Assembly (NCBI GenBank): GCA_023634235.1
Contig: JAMKCF010000013.1
Location: 16,555,705 to 16,619,704, forward strand
DNA length: 64,000 nt
DNA from: Pisaster brevispinus
Taxonomy: Eukaryota > Echinodermata > Asteroidea > Forcipulatida > Asteriidae
Direction: 5' to 3'
Under the pieces are notes generated by a model that was given only the letters and a program-made list of their open reading frames with translations, made no database searches and had not been told where the DNA came from. The stretch's first letter is position 1. Each line of letters starts with the position of its first letter. Below are positions 20,819 through 32,061 of this stretch, in pieces. Both the position numbers and the translations under genes were made by a program.

Positions 20819-22590
20819 TGACAAAGGTTCCTCTTAGACTTCAGAAATAAATGACATTATTTTGTTCAAAGCTCTCTTTTTTTTTCACTGAACTTGGGAA
20901 AAGTCCTGAGTATACGGTGCTCAAAACACATCGGTGTACGGGTAAAACAAAAGTACTGTTAATGTATACATTCTGTTTGCGGTAACACCATGTGTATAAA
21001 TCTTCTTTGCTGTGTAGATTTGTTCTTTGAGAACTTGGCTTGCTATTTATTCTACTGAGTAGAGTAAATTTCGCAATTCGGGAGACTACTTATTCTGAAA
21101 AGAATCGCCTGCTTATTAACATGGTGTTACCGCAAACAAAATATACATTGATACCTCACCAAGCATTGCCTCAAAACCCACAAAAGTAGTATTTTTTATC
21201 CCCGACGCAAATTTAGCATAAATTTAAAGTTCTCCAAGATGCATGCTCACTTTAAAATATAAAAGATGCGTATCTTAGTAACAGTTTTAATCCGTCTTAT
21301 TTTATTAATACTCGTCTTGCAAGAGGACAGAAAAAGATCGGATCAAACACATTTCTGGAAGCATTGCAGATACAAATCTTTGGCACGAGTACCAATCGCA
21401 TAACAAGAAAGCTGTAGATTCAAAAGTCAATTTGTAATGAAACTGTACAATGTTTTGAGATTGTATTGTGTCATGAATTTGAATTTGTTTTCTTAGTAGT
21501 AGTAGTCAAAGAGTTTACATAGAGCCATGTGAAGGGATGAGTTGGTCCTGTCTTAATGGAAAGGTAGTTCTTGTAAAAATTGCAAATTCAGAGCACGACA
21601 TGAGGATTTTGTTTGTGGCTGTCATGCATATTCATCAGGTGTCTTGTTATCGTGTCGTGATTACCTATGTACCTATGTCCACTGCCTTTTCCCCAATGGG
21701 CTCAGTTCTATCACAGGTATTTGCATCGGAGCAGCATAACAAGAGTCTTTTGAAACATGTTTTTATAAAGGACGGAGTAACAGCAGAGAAAGTAAATCTT
21801 ATTTTTGTCCATTGGTGACCTTTTCACGTGCACTCTGACCTTTGCCTTCCACGTGGTCTTCATTCTTTCATGGCAGTTTAAATGAGCATGTATCGTTAAT
21901 GATAACTTTGGGATTTTGATATGAGGTGATTGAGATTTTGATCACTGAATCTTCCTGACTGATTCTAAAATATTGACATTCTTGAAGTTGACCTTTACGA
22001 CAAAAGTGACCTCTTGTCAGCATCCAAGAGGTCAACGTACTTTTTCCATCACTGGACCAATCAGCAACAGTATCGGCCTGTTGATAAACACACCAAACGC
22101 TCTGCGTTTTGTATCCACACTTGCGGGTTGGGCTGCACTATTCTACGCTGCAATTAATAGACCGAGCAATAACAAATTGATGTAAACCTAATGACATTAT
22201 AAACCATTTTGGGCACATCTTCCACGCACTTAAAATTGTATTTGGTTATCACACCTGCATAGTTGGTGAAAGTGCACACTTCGTATTCGTAGATCCCCCA
22301 TAAAGAAATGAGAATATAGATGCAAAAGCGTTTATAGTGTACCATAATTTAAGTTGGATTGTTGATTTAGTTAGTGTAATTATGAAGGGGGTAGGGGGTC
22401 ACTAAAAAACCCATTTTTATTCCTCACTATCATCCTGTAACAGTTTCGGTGATAAATGAAATGTAATCAACTGAGGATAAATGCTCCTCTGCTAAATTGC
22501 TTCTCTTTAAGTGATTATTATGAGGAGTTTGTGTAAACCGTGGCATGATTCCAGGCATATCTGCACCTAAATGCATTTTCATTTCCATTT
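20819..22590. other. Mostly unique sequence, no gene seen
   Basis: Contains a repeated local phrase: 'gcggtaacaccatgtgtat' at about 20979 and 'acatggtgttaccgcaaaca' in inverse at about 21119, which bracket about 150 bp and may be ends of an unnamed element. The open frame of 93 codons at 21537-21818 is not recognisable. Confidence 0.4.
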
Positions 22591-22596
22591 AGCTTA

Positions 22597-22862
22597 TTCT
22601 GGTTGTGAAGCCAAGGATTCTCAGCAAAGCAAACTTAATCACTATACTAGCCAAGAACCCCATGGAGAGAAGACAAAGAAAGAAGTTTTAGTTTTAGATG
22701 TCGGGGGAAAACCCCCAGAGAAATATCCAGGGGAAACCCACGCAATCGGGTAGGGACTGAAAACCCAATCCGCATAGTGCCCAACCGACAGGATTCGAAC
22801 GTAGGTCCAAGAGGTGGAAGGGGAAGAAAGATACCTCCACACCAACCTGACCGCGTGTTTTC
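22597..22862 (-). repeat. SINE-3 copy
   Basis: The minus strand begins cgcggtcaggttggtgtgga, has box B-like gttcgaatcc (plus image 22791-22799), then 'ggattgggttttcagtccct' and 'ctctccatggggttcttggc', and ends near the 'ccttggcttcac' tail. The same series is in the plus copy at 51358-51608. The 60-100 codon open frames across it are incidental. Confidence 0.8.
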
Positions 22863-24390
22863 GGCCGCCATGATGTTTCCTTAATTCCAAATCAGGAATT
22901 GAACAGAAGTGCGTGTACTCTGTAGATTTGTTCATTAGGAACATTTTCCGAATGAGAAGAACTTGAAGAGTCCATTTTTGTCTGCAGTGATGTCAAACAT
23001 GTAGCAATGTATTAATCCTCTACACACTGAACCATGAAATGTCATAGCAATCAAAGTTCCTGAAAAAGAAGGACCACTTGAGGGAAAAGAAACGGGAAAC
23101 ACGAAAAAATTCCCACGTTGCACTTAAATGCTTGGCAACAATATGGACGCAATCCCAATGCCTCTGTGTTTGAATTTTTTTACAAGTACCACCAGCACAC
23201 CACAAATCAGTCCTGGTAAAATAATTCCCATTTGTGACTAGCACCACTTGTGTTTATTTCTAAAGGTATTCCAGCATTTTACCTCTCGGTGTTTCGGACC
23301 TGCATTAGTCATAGGTCTATAGCGGCATCGTTCCTGAACGCTCTTTTGCCAGTTCTTGGGAAATCTGCCGTATATTTTCTACTTGAGAAAATAACTGGGG
23401 TGTTGCATGAACACGATTGCACTTCCGTGAGTACCTCATACATTATTGATGTGGTGTGATGAATGGCTGAGCTGACTGTGAGTTATGAGAGGGTCTTGAG
23501 TGTACAATTTTGGGTTGAGTGCTGGGTGAATATCATTTGATGTTTATACATGAGTGCTTTTGCAGAATTCATCTCCCAAGAAATAAAAGACAAATGATCA
23601 ATTTGCGTCTTTACAGACAGTAGTCGTATTTCCAGACCTACAGTAGTCATTTACATAGGTTATCTGTTTCAAAACTGAACCTACCAAGTGACTTTAAACT
23701 TAAAAGCGTCTTAACATTTCTCCCAGGTTTAATGTGTATCAGTTAATCCGTTAGGCAGCCATTAATTTTGTGCAATTCCACGCGGGAAAGTCAACAAGGG
23801 GGCTATAATATTGAATATGTGGAAGCACATACACTAGATGGTGATTCTGCGACAGATAGAGGCTTGCCATGTATTTTCCATGCCAGCCTAATGGTGCATG
23901 ACCCTGTGCCATGGAGCTTTTATCTGATATTTTCGGTGAATATATGAATTTTAAAACAGAGTTTGTTCGATCAGAAGTTGCCACATATTTAAACAAGAAA
24001 AAGGAAAAAGTACACCATGGTGGCAATGTTCACCGTTGGTAAATTTAGGAAATAATGTAAAAGCCTTCTTTGGCTCCATGTGACTGGAATGTATAAACTT
24101 AAACAATTTTAAAGGTATCCTAGAGCTGACAAAATAGTAGCTGTACCTGTAAGAAAATTAACTAACTCATTTCATTTGTGTACAAAGACAGAAAAGGGTA
24201 CTTGACAATAGTAGTTTTTAAAAAGAAAACTTGACCCCCCCCAAAAAAAAAACACTAAAAAAACTAGTTTATCCTCTCTCTTAGATCTGAGAATCTTCTC
24301 TCCAGGCACGTGGTTTCTCAGAGTTATTTCTAATTTCAGGATTTTCTCAAAAGTTCCTTGTGTCCTCCAATTTCCTTGAGACAAATAAAG
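22863..24390. other. No feature recognised
   Basis: Unique sequence with scattered short open frames on both strands, none protein-like. A C run followed by an A run is at about 24234-24252. Confidence 0.4.
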
Positions 24391-24470
24391 CGTTCATCAA
24401 AGGGAGAAAGAGATAGTCCACATTGAGTCCAAACCTGTAGTTTGTATTCCTGATGATGCTAAGAGTCTGT
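24391..24470 (+). repeat. Dispersed repeat, copy 2
   Basis: catcaaagggagaaagagat, 'agtccacattgagtccaaac' and 'ctgtagtttgtattcctgat' match 15890-15962. Confidence 0.7.
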
Positions 24471-24966
24471 AAATCTTCTGAATTGTAATGTCTTTGAGGT
24501 TCTGGGGCTAGAACAAGGGGGAACCCAGGCCCATTAAAGCCAGGTCTCAGGAATGTTCATATTCATCAAGTCACATCCATGTCTCTCTTAGGAAACTAAG
24601 TTACTTGCATTTCTCCATCTTGTCACATGTTTTACGATTTGTCTATTTCTGGTCGCTTAAATCAGATTTTTCTTGCATTTTATTTCATAGAGATATGGAA
24701 AAAGTGTGAGCTTCGAATGGAACGATGAAGTTGGAGATTCCAAGGTTTCCCATCAATGGACTTGACAGCTGGTTCAAGTTTTCAGGATATGCTTGTACCA
24801 TTTGCAAAAAAATGCAGTCATTATTCAAACCATGTATTGGAAATTTGAAAAATGTGGACAAAATACCACAATGGAGAATTCATATCATTTAGGATATTGT
24901 TTGTGAAAGCTGGGGGATTAGATGGGCGGGAGGGTCTTGCTCGTCCAATAACTAGGCCCTTGAAGA

Positions 24967-25275
24967 GGGGCTCCAAGATCAAATTCAGTTTGGTGATGCA
25001 CTCATTTTCCAATAGTTAAAGTCCTTATGAAAATGGGGAGGGGGGAAAGTACAAGTCTCTAACCTTACGTTTAAAATGCTACTGTGTTTGATACCCTTCA
25101 AGTGCAATTTGGTGTAAAAATCCTGCATCGTTGGATGATGTCACATTTCAAATATAGGGTTCATACATTTTTTGTACAGAGAATTCAGGTTATTGCTGAA
25201 TTCTGGTGATAGTCAATCAAAACGCCATTGTTTTTGAGCTTATGACTGGTGCAAATCTTCTTTGGAATGTCTTTT
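24967..25275 (-). mobile_element. Family G foldback element, one arm plus interior
   Basis: Starts ggggctccaagatcaaattc, 'gatgcactcattttccaata', 'tccttatgaaaatggg', 'caagtctctaaccttacgtt' and 'gtttgatacccttcaagtgc'. These match the inverse of the right arm of 42943-43432. The interior follows ('gatgtcacatttcaaatata', 'caatcaaaacgcc', 'cttctttggaatgt'). The opposite arm is missing. Confidence 0.75.
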
Positions 25276-28200
25276 ACAACTCTTTTATTTTCAAAAAAGT
25301 GTTTAAAGGGAACTGAGTAAAAGGTTGAAATTTCCACAGATGTTTTTTCCCTCTTGATTCAATCAAAGTATCATTGTATCATGAATGTATGGACCTTCCG
25401 CTGAAACCAGTAATTCATATGAGATATGGATTTGTGTTCTGCAGTGGAATGGGCATGAAAGAATCTAGGCTTAGCTGTCAAAGTTCAACCTAAAAAATGT
25501 GAATAGTTACAAAGTTCAGGCAGTTCACAGTGTAGCTGCATGCAAATATTTAGTACAGCACAGAAAAATCAATAACAAATACCATACCTTGCTCTGCGGA
25601 AAGTGCATAGCTGAGTATGGGGACTTGCAGAGAAATAGGAGAATGCACACTCTATCATGCATTATGCAGTCAACACCATGAAGGCAGGGATACTCCCTTT
25701 CTTGACCTAGTTTATTTGATCCTGCCATTGACACAACAAGCAATTACCATTATTTGGTGAAGATAGGCTGGCCACACACAGGCTACTCCAGCCCACTAGG
25801 ACTGCTGGGGGATTGCTACTGTGTGTACTTTGTGACTGTGGTAAGGCAAGAGGGCCAAGCACGGACCCCTGGGGAGCCAGCCAGGGTATTACAGCATCAG
25901 CTGTCTCTTTTGTGTAGGTCTGGAGAGGACATGTAGGTTATTTGTGTACCAGTGTTCAGCTCACTTGTTCAGGAAATGAATTTGTCATGTTGTTTTGATT
26001 TGGCCAATATTAAGTAACTACTTTTAAAGGGAATTAATTCAGATTGGAGTTGTACCACAAGAAAGAGAAATGCTAATCAGTGACAATCATTTTGTTAAAA
26101 GCTTGTGTAAAATGATACATGCAATATTTGCAGAGAATTCTTATGAAAGGGTGCCCTTTGATATATGCTGAATATCAGGTTACAAGAGCAGTACACAAGA
26201 AGCTGACGATGGTCCAGATTTCCTTTTTAAAGTAGACAGGAATTATAATACATGTCTTGAGCTGTCTCCTGTAAATCAGAAGTTAATGTTGCAAAACCAA
26301 TGTTTACTGTAAAAGTAACTGTTTAAAAACTGCATGTAACCACACATATGAGTAAATGTATACCCCCTTCTATTTTTCAGCTCATTGTCACAGAGAGCAA
26401 AAAGCCAAACATAAATGCCCTTGTCCTTACCCTTGTCACCCCCAACCCTATATCAGTCACTAACCCAACGCTGTTGTAATATGCATGCCTTGGCTGTAAA
26501 GCCTGATTATGAGTAAGTGTGTCAGGAGTGTGCCTAGTGTGTGCCCAGCATGTGCCATGCGTGTGCCACTCTTGCACCAATGTGTCACAGTTTTTGTTTG
26601 GAGTGCTGTAGTGTTTTCCTGTTCTTGTATGACCCTGCCCCATTGTACACCTTAAATGCAGCTGAGGTCATCTTTATGGGCCATGTGTATAGATCGGCTG
26701 TGGGCAATTCTCGCCAGTCTAACAGTTCATTATTCACTGCTACCATCTCAAGGTACCACTACATCAAACCGCAAACCATTTTGTTCTCCCGTGCCATATA
26801 CAGGGCCATCTTTGCAAACCAAATAAGACATTTAAAGTGCAATTTTTTGTATTCATGTATGGTGAAATATCACGCACGTTACCTTTTAGTCACTGTTATA
26901 TACCTCCATAAAAAATTCAGCCTTACCACCGGTAAGTGGTTAAGTGTTAATTGCAGCCCTGGTGCTGCCGGTTAAGAGGCTGGCCTGTGAGAGGGCTTCT
27001 GTACTCCTTAAATCTGACTTGACGCCGACACAGCTCTAGAAATTCAACCACACAGCAATCTCAAATTCTCCCGTCTTTTTTTTTTTTTACTTTGCAAAAT
27101 TTGTTACAAGCAGGCGGCATTTTGGGGTTCAAAGTTTGTTTTCAATACAAATTCTGCAGTTTAGAAAAAGACAATTTTATGGCAATAATTTTCTTGAAAT
27201 ACCAGCTTGAACGAAAACAGCAACAAGTTGTCTCTGGTGAAATACATTTAAAATCTGCTCAGTCAATAAGGAAATTGAGCTCACATGAGAGTAAACAGAT
27301 TTTAATTGTTTAAAAAACAACTTTTTTGGATACCTTTCTCTGATGCTTTTAAGAAAGATTCACGAAAAGCCCCATGACTTTATCATTCGTGTTACATCAT
27401 TTGTGGTTGCTTCGTAATGAACTGCCGCTTTGTTGCAACAACAAAGCAACATCCCACAGATGACGTCAAAGTATTGTCATTGTGACACACGCCCTCAACG
27501 GTAGAAGTGACGCTAGTTTTTCAAAACCTTAGACCAATATTTACAAAAAATTGAGAAGTGTGAAAATATAAAATTTACAATTAAATAATAAACAAACACA
27601 TTATAAACAAGTTTAAATAGCATCCCTGTTTTCCTTTTTTTTCACTCAAGTCACTGTTTAAGGCATTAGGCCTACATATCATTGTTTTTTCGTAAGCACA
27701 TTTCTTCCGCTGTAAATTTTTTTTACAAATAGTCACCTTTTAAAATTTGACAAAGTTTTTGTTTCAATTTTTGTAACTTTTTTAGACATTTAATTTAATT
27801 AATGTTCTTGGTTAATTAACGGTTTCTTTTCACGTATCAACTATCATTATCGGTGCTACAAAGACACAAACTCCTGCTGCCCAGAATTGGAACCATTATT
27901 TGTACAAAAAATTCTGTCCTGCTTGTCCATGCATTTATGTTGTTTTTTTAATATATTTCAAAGTTGGTCCCCTCTTGACTTAATGAAGACACCTGCCTTG
28001 TAGAAAGGTGCATTGCTGCGTCAATGGGAGAGTGCCGTCGGCTTCCACTAGGTCACTTTCCTTTCGTCGATTGAACGGAACGGCCGGCCAATGTAGGCCT
28101 CCCTTGTTGTGTCCCTAGATTCAGGATCGCTTGAGGGAATGCTTGTTTGAAAAATTACATGCTGGAAACGAAAACATTTGTTCCTTGACTGTTTTCATCA

Positions 28201-28517
28201 AATTTGCTAAATTGGACAGTTGTCACGTCTGAATATCTCGCTCATTTTGGAAAGGGCAGAGACCCTGTTCTTTATAGTAGACAAAATGTCTATTTTTCAA
28301 GTAAACATCACTGGCCATCTTAACCATGACTTGAGGGTGCCTTCCTTTTAATTTAAAATTAACATCAGTTTAAATTGCTCAACAAGTATACCTGGTTTTT
28401 TTTATAGGTTTCTCAAATATATTAACTCTAACTTGTTTTCTAGAATAATAAGAGCGATGGAAAAGCTTTGATGTTTCCTTTAGATGTAAAGACAATGATA
28501 ATATCACTCAACATTGT
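25276..28517. other. Long mostly unique stretch, no gene seen
   Basis: Includes the window's longest open frame (26541-26975, 144 codons), which is Cys-rich at its start and not recognisable. It also includes a CRE-like 'gatgacgtcaaag' and a small palindrome (ctttgttgcaacaacaaag) near 27430-27475, and a CpG-retaining patch at about 28010-28130 ('gaacggaacggccggccaat'). A T run lies at about 27076-27089. No confident exon. Confidence 0.35.
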
Positions 28518-28894
28518 AAGGTAATATACAGGATTGGTAAGGATAAAAAACATTGTTTGATTTTAGTCTGAGAGCTTACTGATTAGGACGTTCATACCAA
28601 AACCATGTTTTCTGTGAAATACTTCCCTCTGAAATGGAGTCATATTTTGTGAAAACTGTATCTGAAAACCTACAAAAAAATGCAACAGCTGATTTCGGTT
28701 ACAGCCAAAATTAAGGACAGTGTGTTTACATGTTGAAAATTGTGCATGGTTTTTCACTATTTTCTCCTGACTCACACAACGAATTAGGCCCAAATTTTCA
28801 CAGGTTTGTTATTTCATGTATATGGCTGATCACACAAAACATGAACATTTTCTGCGACTATTTTGTCAGCTCCACCAATCCTGTATAATTTTAA
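28518..28894 (+). mobile_element. Family B TIR element, full-length copy
   Basis: aaggtaatatacaggattgg to accaatcctgtataatttta. It contains 'acttccctctgaaatggagt', 'caacagctgatttcggtt' and 'aattttcacaggtttgtta'. The flanking TTAA is seen only at the right edge. Confidence 0.85.
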
Positions 28895-29745
28895 GACAAA
28901 GACAGAATACCGTAGCCATTGATCGGCTGTGTCAGTGGCCAGCAAACTACAGACAGGATCAGACTATAAACTTTTATATCAAAAAAGTTGTTTATCAATG
29001 GTTTGAATATATAGCTTGCAGGAATATTAGCGAAGCCTCTTTTATTATCCATATCATTTTAGGAAATACAATAATACACCCCTGGTTCCTTTGTGTTTAT
29101 GAAGTTTCTTAAGGTTGTGTCTCAAAAAAAATTTTTTAAATCTAAGACTCTGAGCTATTGCTTTTCTGTGGACCAGTTTGTAGCCCCCAAAACAATATTG
29201 CCTTGAGAAATGTCTCAATCAAAAAGAAGCAAGCTTTGCTTCTCTCTCATACATAAACAATTCAGCCTTGCCTGCTAAATTTTATACAAAAACGTGTGAG
29301 AGTTTTACATACATTTTTAAATGGCCCGCCTTAAACAGTCCCCAATTTACAAATTTACACTTATTATTTCTGCTTCATTTTTTTTTTTTTAAAGAGTGTT
29401 TTGGTTCCAATAGGTTTTGTAATAGGACAATCTTTTGTGTGCAATTCCATTTTAATAATTTATGTAATTATTTCTTTGTTGTTGCCAGGGGTCTTGTTTG
29501 TACACATCTTGGTGGCAGTTTTTAAAACTTTTGCATTCCCTTGACAGCACCTGTTTAACTTTTATTCATTGTATGTCTAAAGATTTACAATAAAACTAAA
29601 AATAAATCAACATGATTAGACAATATTGAGATCCTCACCTGGTTGTCTTTCTATTTGGCTCAAATTTCCAATTTAACATGACGCTTTTAAAAAGAATTGT
29701 TTTTAAGCAAAACTTTAAACATTTCTAATACATCAGTATGGATCC
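28895..29745. other. No feature recognised
   Basis: Unique AT-rich sequence; the open frames of 85-98 codons have no known motif. Confidence 0.4.
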
Positions 29746-30141
29746 TTAAAGAAAGGGTGTACTTTTCGTAGTTACTCCAAATTTTAGTGATCCTAAAAAC
29801 TTACTTGGAAAAGAGCACTGGAGAGCTGTTGATATTATAAAACATTGTTAGAAACGACCCCATTTACAGTAATGTATTTTTTTGAGAAAGAGGTACTTGT
29901 TTTACCCTAAAATTTGAATTTGAGAAAGGCTTCAGGCATGAAGCCATTCTCAGGAATCTGAAAGCACACAATTCTATGCAACCAACAAGGTTTTAGATTT
30001 TTTTATTTCATTATTTTCTTGCGACTTACAGGACCAATCAAGCCTACATTTTCACATGTTTGTTATGTTATGCATATGTTGGGCTACACCAAGTGAGGAT
30101 ACTGGTCTTTGACAACTACCAAAAGTATGCCCTGCCGTTAA
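29746..30141 (+). mobile_element. Family K TTAA-bounded TIR element, most complete copy
   Basis: TTAA (29746-29749) then agaaagggtgtacttttcgt; the end reads 'ctaccaaaagtatgccctgc', then cgTTAA (30138-30141), the inverse of the start. The interior has 'ttgatattataaaacattgt', 'gagaaaggcttcaggcatga' and 'aagcacacaattctatgcaa'. TTAA at both ends fits piggyBac-type target duplication, and the element itself is non-coding. Confidence 0.85.
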
Positions 30142-30439
30142 TGGCTTCACAGCAGCTCCTTCAACCTCCTGGACACACTCTAAACCTTTCTGCCCTTTAA
30201 ATGCTATCTGGCTATGCTTTCTTCCCCACTCACTTTGCCCTGTAAGCCTTAAAGCCAGTAAATATTATGATGGAATTTGAAGAAAAAAACACTCCAAATA
30301 TTTTTTTTACAAAAAATGTGTTCTCCTGCATAAGATTGATTGTTTCATAACAAACCCTGACCTCTCGTTGGTACAGTTTCTATCAAAAATAGATTAAGTC
30401 AACACTCGGCTGTAATCGTATTTTGCCTTGCTCTTTCAG
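30142..30439. other. No feature recognised
   Basis: Unique AT-rich sequence leading into a pyrimidine tract. Confidence 0.4.
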
Positions 30440-30637
30440 CCAAATACTGCTGTCTGATTTTGTCCTCATTCCATCGTTCTTTATGTAATTTGACATGTAC
30501 AGATCCCCGTTCTATTCCTGCGCTCCGAAGATGTTGGCAAAGCGCCAAAAGTTGTGATGCCTTCGAGAACGAGACAGTCTGCTGATTGATCAACAGGTAC
30601 GGACTAATGACCTCCGTTAGGATCCAGTCAATCAAAG
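30440..30637 (+). other. Exon-like segment, 198 nt, no coding frame through it
   Basis: The acceptor is strong (ttttgccttgctctttcag, AG at 30438-30439) and the donor is strong (AAAG|GTATGT, GT at 30638-30639). Base composition is less AT-rich than its flanks. Every plus frame has a stop. The longest, about 46 codons, is Cys-rich and ends at a TGA near 30583. After that, an ATG at 30607 opens MTSVRIQSIK to the donor, so a start-codon exon with upstream short ORFs is possible. The minus strand is open for 78 codons (30635-30399) but lacks an ATG at its start and an adjacent acceptor. The best guesses are a 5' UTR exon or a non-coding RNA exon. Confidence 0.4.
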
Positions 30638-31226
30638 GTATGTATCAAAGATACTTGGTAGTAATTGCCCGATTTCATTAGATTGATCAATTTGATATCA
30701 AAGATACTGAAGTAAAAAAAATCATTGTTTGTTTGGCACTGAATAAAAAGTTTGTGAATCATTGAAGTTTGAAATCACTGTAGACACAAAGTTTCTATAT
30801 TAGACTGTGCTAGTCTCGTACATCTCAAAAACAAGAAAAACAACTCAATTGCATATTCTTTCTATGAAACAACTCTTTTTAAATCCTAATTAAACAAAAT
30901 TCTTGAAAATGAAATTATCCAAAGCAATTTGTTATAAATACATTTAACATTTTTGTATAATACAAATTTAGTTGTTAAAATTAACATTAAATAACAACTT
31001 TGAACTTGTTTTTTTCTCTGGTTTTCTTCGTTGGTTTGTTCATCTTATTTTACTTTCATACTATCTCATGGCTAAATTTTACTTTCCCAGCAATATGATA
31101 TATTTTATAGCTTGTAACTATGTTAAATGTAAGTATTTGCGCAGAATTGCGCACATGTAAAAACTCAATGTGCCTGGGACCAACTTTATCCCAGAAGTTG
31201 AATAATGCGCGAGACTTGCACAGTGC
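30638..31226. other. Unique sequence ending in a family E-like terminus
   Basis: Nothing is seen until 31204-31225, where 'aatgcgcgagacttgcacag' repeats the outer end of the family E element at 31332-31472. It may be a truncated relative lying directly against family D. Confidence 0.45.
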
Positions 31227-31546
31227 AGAGCTGCCAACTCTCCCTGATTCTGCAGAAAGTTCCCTGAAAATAGCCCGATATGATGAACAAATTTGAAAAT
31301 ATCCCTGATTATGGAAACTGTTTTTCCTATAAACCGTGCAAATCTCGCGCGTATTCGAACATTTTGGGGTCCACTTGGTCCCACTGACATTACTTCAATG
31401 CGTGAGGGAAACAAATTCGCGCACTTTAACGGGTCCCAGTGTTCGAATACGCGCGAGACTTGCACAGTCCATTATGTCGCATGTAATTCTAAATAGATTT
31501 TTGTACAATAATCTCCCTGATTGCAAGATGCAAATGTTGGCAGTTT
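31227..31546 (+). mobile_element. Family D element split by family E
   Basis: Begins agagctgccaactctccctg and ends 'gatgcaaatgttggcagttt'. Against the intact copy at 1661-1853, homology is continuous through 'tccctgattatggaaactg', stops at about 31330, and resumes at 'atgtaattctaaata' after an insert of about 141 bp. Confidence 0.8.
31332..31472. mobile_element. Family E MITE with 26-bp inverted arms
   Basis: Arms gtgcaaatctcgcgcgtatt, then cgaaca (31336-31361), and the inverse, tgttcgaatacgcgcgagac, then ttgcac (31440-31465), differ at one position. TA lies outside both ends (31330-31331 and 31473-31474). It is CpG-rich compared with its surroundings. Long open frames on both strands here mirror the palindrome and are not genes. 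Confidence 0.88.
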
Positions 31547-31790
31547 TAACAGTGTATTGTGATTCAGATTGGTTTATTCATTGTGATTGCAGAATATGCT
31601 CTGCTACAAAGAAAACCACACAGTTATCCTCTTACACTTCAAGTTCAGCTTGTTAATCAAAACTTCTACAACTTTTCACAAATACAATCTTAAGATTTTC
31701 TTTCGGAAACTCTTTACTTGAATTTTATCACAGGCAGGTTTCTAACTGTTGGCTTAAATTTACAAGAAACCTCCACAGTCTGCAAACAAA

Positions 31791-31961
31791 GACATCCTTG
31801 TTATTCCAACTGTTGCCACCAAAGCATATGGTGAACGTAGTTTTCATTTTGCTGGACCTTCTTTATGGATCATTCTCCCTCTTCACATCAAACAAGCTAC
31901 CACCGTCACACAGTACAAGACTCTTCTCACAGCATTTCTTTTCAAGGCATCGAACATGTAG
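31791..31961 (+). pseudogene. Non-LTR retrotransposon RT, C-terminus with its stop
   Basis: Reads DILVIPTVATKAYGERSFHF, AGPSLWIILPLHIKQATTVT, then QYKTLLTAFLFKASNM and stop, the standard 'YGxRSFxxxGPxLWxxLPxxI...FKxxLxTxLF' end. All upstream domains are absent. It is followed by a short 3' region ending in a (TTR/TTA)n tract at 32025-32061, the usual 3' tail of such elements. Confidence 0.85.
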
Positions 31962-32024
31962 TTTTCCTTTTTTGTTCTTCCTAACGCTTCGAGGGACTTT
32001 CTCCTGAAGTTGTTAGGCACTATA

Positions 32025-32061
32025 ATAGTTGTTGTTATTATTATTATTGTTATTATTATTT
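32025..32061 (+). repeat. (TTA/TTG)n retrotransposon tail
   Basis: Tandem trinucleotides (gttgttgttattattattat) at the 3' end of the RT scrap at 31791-31961. Confidence 0.85.

Noticed and set aside
22642..22944. 100-codon minus frame as a gene
   Set aside because: It lies almost wholly within a SINE-3 copy.
26541..26975. Longest open frame (144 codons, plus strand)
   Set aside because: No recognisable domain, opposed by an open minus frame over its first part, and no splice or promoter context. Length is within chance expectation for 64 kb.
31118..31656. Paired open frames of 67-115 codons on opposite strands with similar translations
   Set aside because: They mirror the palindromic arms of the family E MITE, so the similarity is structural and not coding.
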